64,000 nt of DNA, from assembly GCA_020152595.1 (NCBI GenBank), contig JAIGNY010002072.1, positions 434,001 through 498,000 of the forward strand, in the 5' to 3' direction. The first letter of the stretch is position 1, and the number at the start of each line of letters is the position of its first letter. The notes beneath the pieces are model-generated. The model saw only the letters and a program-made list of their open reading frames with translations, did not search any database and was not told where the DNA came from. Position numbers and translations under genes: made by a program. The stretch comes from Chiridota heheva. Taxonomy: Eukaryota > Echinodermata > Holothuroidea > Apodida > Chiridotidae. Positions 58,501-64,000 of the stretch are shown here, in pieces.

Positions 58501-60221
58501 CAGATCTTTGACACTGAGAAAGTTGTCTGATGATGACCATAAATAGGTTGAAGTCATTGATTATTGCTTAAAAATAGTGTTGCATCTTTTGTCATTCAGG
58601 CTTCCATTCTTTTGAATGATCTTGGTTCTGTGTATGATCTGCAAAAGAATTATGACAAGGCATTTAACTGTATTCAGAGGGCTATTAATCTATCCCAGAA
58701 TGCACCAGAAGATTTACCTGTCATGATGTGCAATCTAGCATCAGTTGAACTACATAGAGGTAAACTTTAAATTCAATTTGCCGAATAATTTGCTTTATAT
58801 ACTGCATGTGTTTTAAGTGTACTCTGAATTTGAAATGCTTTCACATAGAAGTAAAAATGGGAGGTAGATTCAGAAATGATGAAATAACCATCCTCATGAG
58901 GAATGGTCCATCAATCATTCGTTGGTTTTGCACAAAGTCCTCCCAAGCATATAATGTATATTTATATAAGGCTCCGCCAAGGACTAATCTGATTCACATT
59001 ACTGAATAGCAGTTATGTGGCTTGAGCCCAAGATGAATGACCTATTGTATACAGTGTAAGAGTAGCTGGTTACTAACAAGTGAATTGTGAATAGACTATA
59101 AAAATGCTGTCAGTTAAAAAGGTATAGATTACCCCTGTGTTGTATATGGTGTAACAATAGTCAATGAATTGTGAAGAGTCTCTCGGGTTGAATGGTGTGG
59201 ATTACCCCTGATTTTGAGAAAGTCGGGTTGGTGGGGTCTAAGGGCCAACAATTCTTAATAAATAGTTGTAACTCATATAGCAGTTTCTATTGCATATACA
59301 GTAAGCTCATAGAGTCCAGCAAAGTTATTTTCCATCATGAAACACCATATGTATCTTTATGTGAGCACTGTGTTGACTGTCTTTCTTGATGAAAGAGAAA
59401 TTTCATTCATCTGGCAGAGAAGAGTTTTTTTCATCAACAACAAGACATCAATGATTCTTTATTACACATGCTGAATTACTTTCTTCTTAGAAGTTGGTGT
59501 TGAGTATCATAATAGCAGTGGATGAAGTCCTTATTGTGTGATTGAGTGGTTATTTTAATTAAGTAGGACCAAGGCAATGTAGGACTGAAGATTTGAAGTG
59601 TGTCAGCTAGGACATTTTATTTTTTAGCCAGATTTGGGACACAATGTTCAGACTGTAAGGCAAGTTGATGAGATAAAATTCTATAATGTTGTCTCTGTTT
59701 GAAAGAGTTGGTGTTTTTAACCTACAGCTCCTTTATATAAATATAATCAAATTTGTATCCTTAAAAGGACTTAAAAGTTCAAACTGGAAAGATCATCAAA
59801 GCAAAAATGATAGATTAAGCAGTAAATCCTTTTGAATTATGTTTGTATTTTCTGAATTTCAGGTTTTATTATGTATTTAGATAATAAATACTAAAACTTG
59901 TGATGTCACAATAAAGATTCTTTTCCTGTTTTTTCTATTATTTTTTTACTCTCTTTTTTTCCATTTTATGAAAGACAGGTTCTACATTTAGTCCTTATTA
60001 AGGAGTCAGCCACAAAAGTATATGCAAATGACAAATTAGTAAAAAAATATCTCCTAATTCAGATGTTTGACCATTTTTTCATTCTGCTAGGTAATCATAA
60101 GGAGGCAGCACAACTGTATGTCAAAGCCCTACATATAGCAAAGAAGAATGGAGATCAGGACACAATATCAAAAATCCAAGTGGCCATGGCAAAGATGGAA
60201 GCTACTGCCTCCAATAAATGA
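46590..60221 (+). CDS. TTC19: TTC19, mitochondrial tetratricopeptide repeat protein 19 (7 exons, complete)
   Basis: Exons: 46590-47094, 48279-48364, 49648-49758, 50833-50990, 57631-57880, 58600-58759, 60091-60221. They sum to 1401 nt, 466 codons plus stop, with all phases matching. TTC19 is an inner-membrane protein needed to keep respiratory complex III working by clearing Rieske protein fragments. Residues 1-30 are basic and free of acidic residues (a likely targeting presequence). A hydrophobic stretch (GVAFSIITFAAL, about 165-176) is followed by an acidic linker. From about 198 come TPR helices: GDIGKAERLFHAALHKAQ, NKKAILYIYNHMANL, ASLKLAQICEAQ, ALLGVCLGTTGHF, LEEAERMYTRAI, LLNDLGSVYDLQKNYDKA, MCNLASVELHRG and EAAQLYVKALHIAKK. 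These follow vertebrate TTC19 in order. The N-terminal part before the membrane segment is longer than in human (about 380 residues total). An in-frame TGA 18 bases upstream fixes the start. Confidence 0.95.
48455..49247 (+). mobile_element. L2-type LINE 3' fragment in TTC19 intron 2
   Basis: The plus frame gives IAKYLIEDSMKTLSNAFVMS, then YCYSLLVGLPDYQLYGIQRI and LNGAARLIF, the end of an L2/Crack-type reverse transcriptase. After stops follow KQRIDYKIILQVFKGIKGLA and PNYLQ. The 3' end has AAGCGCTTT, AAGCGCTATTCAAA and an ATT microsatellite tail at 49217-49240. The copy is 5'-truncated and contains stops. Confidence 0.82.
51040..51118. repeat. Tetranucleotide microsatellite (ACAT)n
   Basis: About 19 uninterrupted ACAT/CATA units with one early break (ACAGTACAT), in TTC19 intron 4. 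Confidence 0.97.
53041..53228. repeat. ~35-50-bp tandem repeat, about 5 copies, in TTC19 intron 4
   Basis: The unit is CCAGTATGTACTGTGGACTA, then AACCATCCTGACCCC, with variable copies (ACTCTGGATT, ACCCTGGAC). Confidence 0.9.
53640..53880. mobile_element. Family A MITE, copy 5, left half (split element)
   Basis: AAGGATTACTTTAGTGGTCA, GAGGACTTCAAAAGAAACAA and AAGAAGATATTCAAGTTTAA form the left end. The core runs to TTCTTAATGTATTTTAAAGA and stops abruptly at 53880. The missing right half appears in the same orientation at 56585. Confidence 0.78.
53881..55215. repeat. Octamer-bearing tandem repeat, four units of ~280-330 bp
   Basis: It opens with TAGCTCGACTATTCGAAGAA, followed by TAGTGGAGCTATTCTAC. 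Repeated boxes are GAGCATGATTGGGGGTTGTG, TTATTTGCATAACAATGAAA, TTGTATCTATG, AATTAAAGTGG and GTGAGGTGTAGTGTGCATAT. Seven perfect ATTTGCAT octamers lie at 54103, 54270, 54422, 54567, 54750, 54897 and 55031. An eighth place, near 55167, reads ATTTGTGT. Confidence 0.85.
55495..55725. repeat. ~22-bp degenerate tandem repeat in TTC19 intron 4
   Basis: Variants of GGGTGGGTTGGCATGTGGAA, then CAGG, are repeated about ten times with many changes. The open frames through it are artefacts of the repeat. Confidence 0.85.
56585..56794. mobile_element. Family A MITE, right half of the split element
   Basis: GGACAAAATATGATAGAATA, GAGGCTATGACATCACAACT, AAGATTTTTGAATGCTTTTT and GACCACTAAACTAATCCTTT match the right half of copy 1 closely. 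It begins where the half at 53640-53880 would continue after a short missing core. Confidence 0.78.
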
Positions 60222-61802
60222 GGAGTTTAGAGGATGTTGTAAGCTAACTGTCAAGTGTAATGCATTTTTTGTGTATTGAGCATTAAAGGTTGATAATTCC
60301 ATCTGTTTCTCAATGATGTGCCTGAATTTTGTATAACCATGCCTTGGAATAGAATGAATCTAAAATAATGGAATATGTAGGTGGGATATGTGTATTGTTG
60401 TTATTATTTTGAAATAATCCTGATCTATGCTTTTTCAATCCTTTGGGTCTTTGATACATTTATTTCAAGGTTTCTCATTCAACCACCAAGAGTTTGAGAT
60501 AGGACTTTTGTTAAATAAAGATTTCTAACCTGGGTTATACAACTTAGGTTTATAATTTTTTCAGGGTACCAGTGACTTTGGGATTGATGATGATTTCACA
60601 TATTATCTAACAATGGTCCATATGATGCTAATGTGATGAGCCGGTGGTATGGTAATAGAACACGAACTCAAGGTTACAGTTTCCAGATATAATTGACCCG
60701 CAAACACCCCTGATGTGGCCTGTATCTAATTATTATATATAATTAGATGACATTTTCTGTCACCGTCTGCATGTTTGATGCCAGCTGGAAAAAATGGCTT
60801 AAAATAGAAGGCTGTATACATAAATGATTATGTGCACAGCTCAGATGGAAAATAGAGGGGGTGCATCATAATTGCTATAAGGTACAATATTAAAGTGGCC
60901 TGCTCACACTAAGACGTATGCTTTTTGGGGGCAAGATGGGATCATATCTCTTCCAAATTATTTGAGGAGAGGATGGAAGTGAAACCCCTATGGGAGTTCT
61001 ACTTCAAAATTGGAAGTTTTTGTGTGCTTTTAAGTAAATTACTGGCATATGTCTATATTTATGCTTCTGAGAGAAATTCTTTGGTCTTTCCATTCAATGA
61101 TAATAATTGTTTTACCATAGCAATAAGAGTAGTACAGTTTCTCTTTCAACAGCCAGTGTGGGTGGGTGTGGTTGGGGAGTGGTCATATACCCAATATTTG
61201 AAGATGCTGTTGTTAGATATGGAGATCCTATTTTTCTAATTGCCGAAACATGCTCAGAAAAGTTCCAATTTGGGACCCCGTTTTCACCTGTGTTTGTATA
61301 ATAATCGGGAGTCAGAAAAGATCTCATTGCTACAACAATGCAGTTGATATGTGGGACAAGTATGGTAGCACTTCGCCTTCGATTTGTTCATATTACCTTA
61401 CCCCCTCCCCCATGAAAAATGAAAACAAAGAACATCAATTGTTTCACAGCAGATGACAAACTGACAAAACAACTCTCTGGTGCTATAACCCTACAAGTAT
61501 CTGTTTGGCTATATCTAATAACCCCCCAGTATGCTTCGTACAGGGATATTTGAATCTGTTGAAGCTAGTATAAACTTTCATCAGCTCAATTGCATTTGAT
61601 TGATTTTAAAGGCTGTTTTCATGCCACAATTGGCTATTGCCTTTGCTTCTTAAAATTCAATTATGCAAAGCTTTAGTGGCTCAGAATGGGGGATGGGCAA
61701 TTAGCAACATATTTGAAGAGGAACTGAAAATGTTAGTTACACTGAAACGATTTCTATGCATGCTTGCAAATTTGTTTTAATCAGTTTTTATCGCTGTAAA
61801 TC

Positions 61803-61990
61803 TTGTATACTAGTTTCATCTGAGCCATTAGGCACATAGGGCCAGTGCTTATCCCAGGTTTCCATGGCACAAGCAAATGATAGCATATGGCTCCCCTGGA
61901 CTGGATGTCAGTCTATCGCTGGTTAAGTTCCCAGCAGTGCTGGTTAATGTTTTACAACTGAGTGGAAGAGCAAATAAAGGAAAATATTTC
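61803..61990. repeat. SINE/MIR-like interspersed repeat, copy 2
   Basis: GGGCCAGTGCTTATCCCAGG, TCCCCTGGACTGGATGTCAG and TACAACTGAGTGGA match the order of words at 16855-17062, with a decayed 3' part. Confidence 0.55.
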
Positions 61991-62146
61991 CTCAACGATA
62001 CAATACAGCGCTCTTGAGGGAGTAATTTTACTCCTAGGCTTATACTTTGTCAGTTATTAATTACAATGAAAGTAATGCTTGGTTAGGATGGTACAGTCCT
62101 ACAGAAATATTCATAACCTGTGTAATGATTTGCTTAATGTGGTATA

Positions 62147-62437
62147 AAGGATTAGTTTAGTGGTGAAACAAGTTCTTCTTATAAGAAAGAGGATTTCAAA
62201 ATAAACAAAATGGTGAAGAAACTATTCAATACATATTCTGTTATGAAGATCTTCAAGATTAAAGTTCTGTGTCATCTGTGTAGGAATGACTGGTGAAGTA
62301 AGTTTACTATGGAAGGTTGGTGTCCTAATCATCACTTTCTTAACAATTTTAAGTGTATTTCAAATAAAATTGATTTAACTATTTTATTATTTGAATTATT
62401 TTTCTTCATACTTTCTTCAGGTACTAAATTTTAGCCT
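62147..62437. mobile_element. Family A MITE, copy 6, left half
   Basis: AAGGATTAGTTTAGTGGTGA, AAGAGGATTTCAAAATAAAC, TTACTATGGAAGGTTGGTGT and CTTTCTTCAGGTACTAAATT match the left end and core. The sequence then passes directly into a micro-repeat element. Confidence 0.75.
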
Positions 62438-62454
62438 TCACTTTTTTGATAGGC

Positions 62455-63435
62455 CAAAATTGAAAAGTAATATTGTGGCCTGAGAGGATTTCACCATCCT
62501 GGTTTTCCCAGTTGGGAGGTAAAATGGGGAATTATTATCATAAAAATTAAACAGTTAGTAAATTTCATCAAAAATTGGGAATTTTTTGAATTTTGGTCAA
62601 ATTTGTCAACAAATTTCCCGAAAATTTGCCTACAAATGAATGAAATTTCCTGAAAATTGCCCAAAATGAATGCAATTTCCCCAATATTGACAAATATAGT
62701 TCTCCAAAAATTTTAAGAAAAGCTCTGAAAATAAACAAAATTTTCCAAAATTAGAGATTTTTTTTTTTACGAAAATGAAGGTAAAGTTTAAGAATAATTC
62801 GGTAAAATTAATGATTGAAATTTTGGTCAAATTTGTCTACAGTTTTATGTTTCCTGAAAACTGGAAAATGGCCCAATACTGAAGGAAATTTCCCCAAAAC
62901 TTAAGGAGATTTTCCGACTAACAGCATCAGTTATGAAAATTAATTTCCAAAAAAAATTTATAGCACAAGTAGGGGGCGAATCCAGCTTTAAATAAATTAT
63001 CTTCAAGTTTTGGCAAATTTCGTTTAATGTTTGGGAAATCTCTTTTAATCTTTAAGTAATTTTTTTTTTTTTTTGGTCAAGTTTCTTCAATTTTAAGGAA
63101 ATTTCCTTAAATGTTTGGGATATCTTTCAATTTTGGGAAAAATTCTTTTATTCTCGTGCCATTTTCCTCAATTTTCAGAAAATTTCTGTCATTTTAGAAG
63201 GCAATTTTTCTTGGATTTCAGTAAATTTGTATCATGTTATAGTGGACTATTTTGGTGTTGTTGCCCCCTTCCCCCCCTCCTCCTGAGTTACAGGTAGCCC
63301 TTCTTACACCCATGCCTATCATTGTAATTGGAAGTTAGTGTTCAAATATGAATGTGATAACATATTTTATTTTCGCCATTTACTTCTTCAGCCCCCCTCC
63401 TTACTTTAAAATTGCTCTGCGGTCCCTGATTATAG
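62455..63435. mobile_element. Micro-repeat element 4
   Basis: The boundary GAGGATTTCACCATCCTGG, then TTTTCCCAGTTGGGAGGTAA, begins it. The interior (62560-63230) is the same degenerate word soup, first in one polarity (GAAATTTCCTGAAAATTGCC) and then in the opposite one (TTTTGGCAAATTTCG). It ends with GGAAGTTAGTG, TTCGCCATTTACTTCTTCAG and TTGCTCTGCGGTCCCTG, as element 2 does. Confidence 0.66.
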
Positions 63436-63452
63436 CTTATAGATATCGACTT

Positions 63453-63609
63453 GGCTGCAGTGACGTAGCCACAGCGGAGGAGGGGGGGGGGGCAGTATGG
63501 GTGATCTGGACCCCCTACTTTTTTGAGGGAGGGGATAGGATATTCTCAGACGACCCTCCCCCCCTCTCCACACACACACGCACTGTTTTAATGGTTACGC
63601 CACTGCTTG
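63453..63609. mobile_element. Small hAT-like MITE
   Basis: GCAGTGACGTAGCCA at the left and GGTTACGCCACTGC at the right are imperfect inverted repeats around G-runs and a CACACA tract. The length is about 155 bp. Confidence 0.6.
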
Positions 63610-64000
63610 GGGATTTGGGTTTGGAGGGGACAGGGTGAAGTTTAAGGATTCAATTGGACGCAGCATACAGCTATATTTGAAACCAGGACGCATCAAGCAG
63701 GGGCGACGGAATAGGGAGAATGTTCCCCATTTTTCTAAAAAGTTTAAAAAGTGCATTTTTCCATCGACGAAAATTGTCCCTTTCTAGCTGTCTAGGGGGA
63801 AAGGGCCCTTTTTCAGAGACGAAAAAGTTCCTTTTTCAGAGAGGAAACATGCCTTTTCAACTCACATTAAAACCTTCCCCTGTCAAAGAACTATTAAGAT
63901 ATCTGGTATTTTTATTGAAGAAATAAGTAACACAAATCTCGCTCTGAAAGAGAATGAAAATGTGTATACACTCTATTTCGAATTTTCACCCTAAAAACAA

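Larger units (their letters stand above)
60222..64000. other. 3' flank of TTC19 and repeat-rich end of window
   Basis: Two possible TTC19 poly(A) signals are visible, ATTAAA at 60282-60287 and AATAAA at 60514-60519. The stretch 60520-61800 has no recognisable gene. After that come a SINE-like repeat, half a family A MITE, a micro-repeat element and a small MITE. Confidence 0.65.

Overview
This is animal nuclear DNA: AT-rich, with three intron-rich protein-coding genes, GT/AG splice sites, long introns, LINE fragments and many small inverted-repeat elements. Gene content and repeat style (many 'taggcctat'-type words, CAGGGGCGTAG-like terminal repeats, L2/CR1 remnants, marine-invertebrate tandem repeats) suggest a non-vertebrate deuterostome such as an echinoderm or hemichordate. 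The species assignment is inference only.

Layout. (1) 1172-16022, plus strand: a BBS12-type chaperonin-like gene in 12 coding exons. Its fifth exon is very large, holds an internally duplicated insertion and is broken by several frame changes; the last exon has one more. (2) 16023-19279: convergent intergenic space with a SINE-like repeat, an L2 tail and a 46-bp minisatellite. (3) 35875 down to 19280, minus strand: a complete 15-exon CROT (peroxisomal carnitine O-octanoyltransferase) gene of 617 codons with every splice phase consistent. Its introns carry a 6-copy 196-bp satellite, a tripled 293-bp repeat, a transposon-like element with terminal inverted repeats, and a 30-bp minisatellite that multiplies the gene's own 5' splice site. 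(4) 35876-46589: 10.7 kb of divergent intergenic space built almost wholly from nested mobile elements and a 1.5-1.9 kb segmental duplication. (5) 46590-60221, plus strand: a complete 7-exon TTC19 gene of 466 codons, with an L2 fragment, a split inverted-repeat element and an array of octamer-bearing repeats in its introns. (6) 60222-64000: 3' flank with further copies of the same element families.

The three genes have unrelated roles: BBSome chaperoning at cilia, peroxisomal acyl-carnitine shuttling, and respiratory complex III maintenance. There is no sign of joint regulation beyond proximity. BBS12 and CROT converge; CROT and TTC19 diverge. I saw no tRNA, rRNA, CRISPR, prokaryotic or viral gene. 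The most unusual signals are the repeated splice donor in CROT, the swollen and frame-broken BBS12 exon, the element family with degenerate micro-repeats inside inverted ends, and the octamer array in the TTC19 intron.
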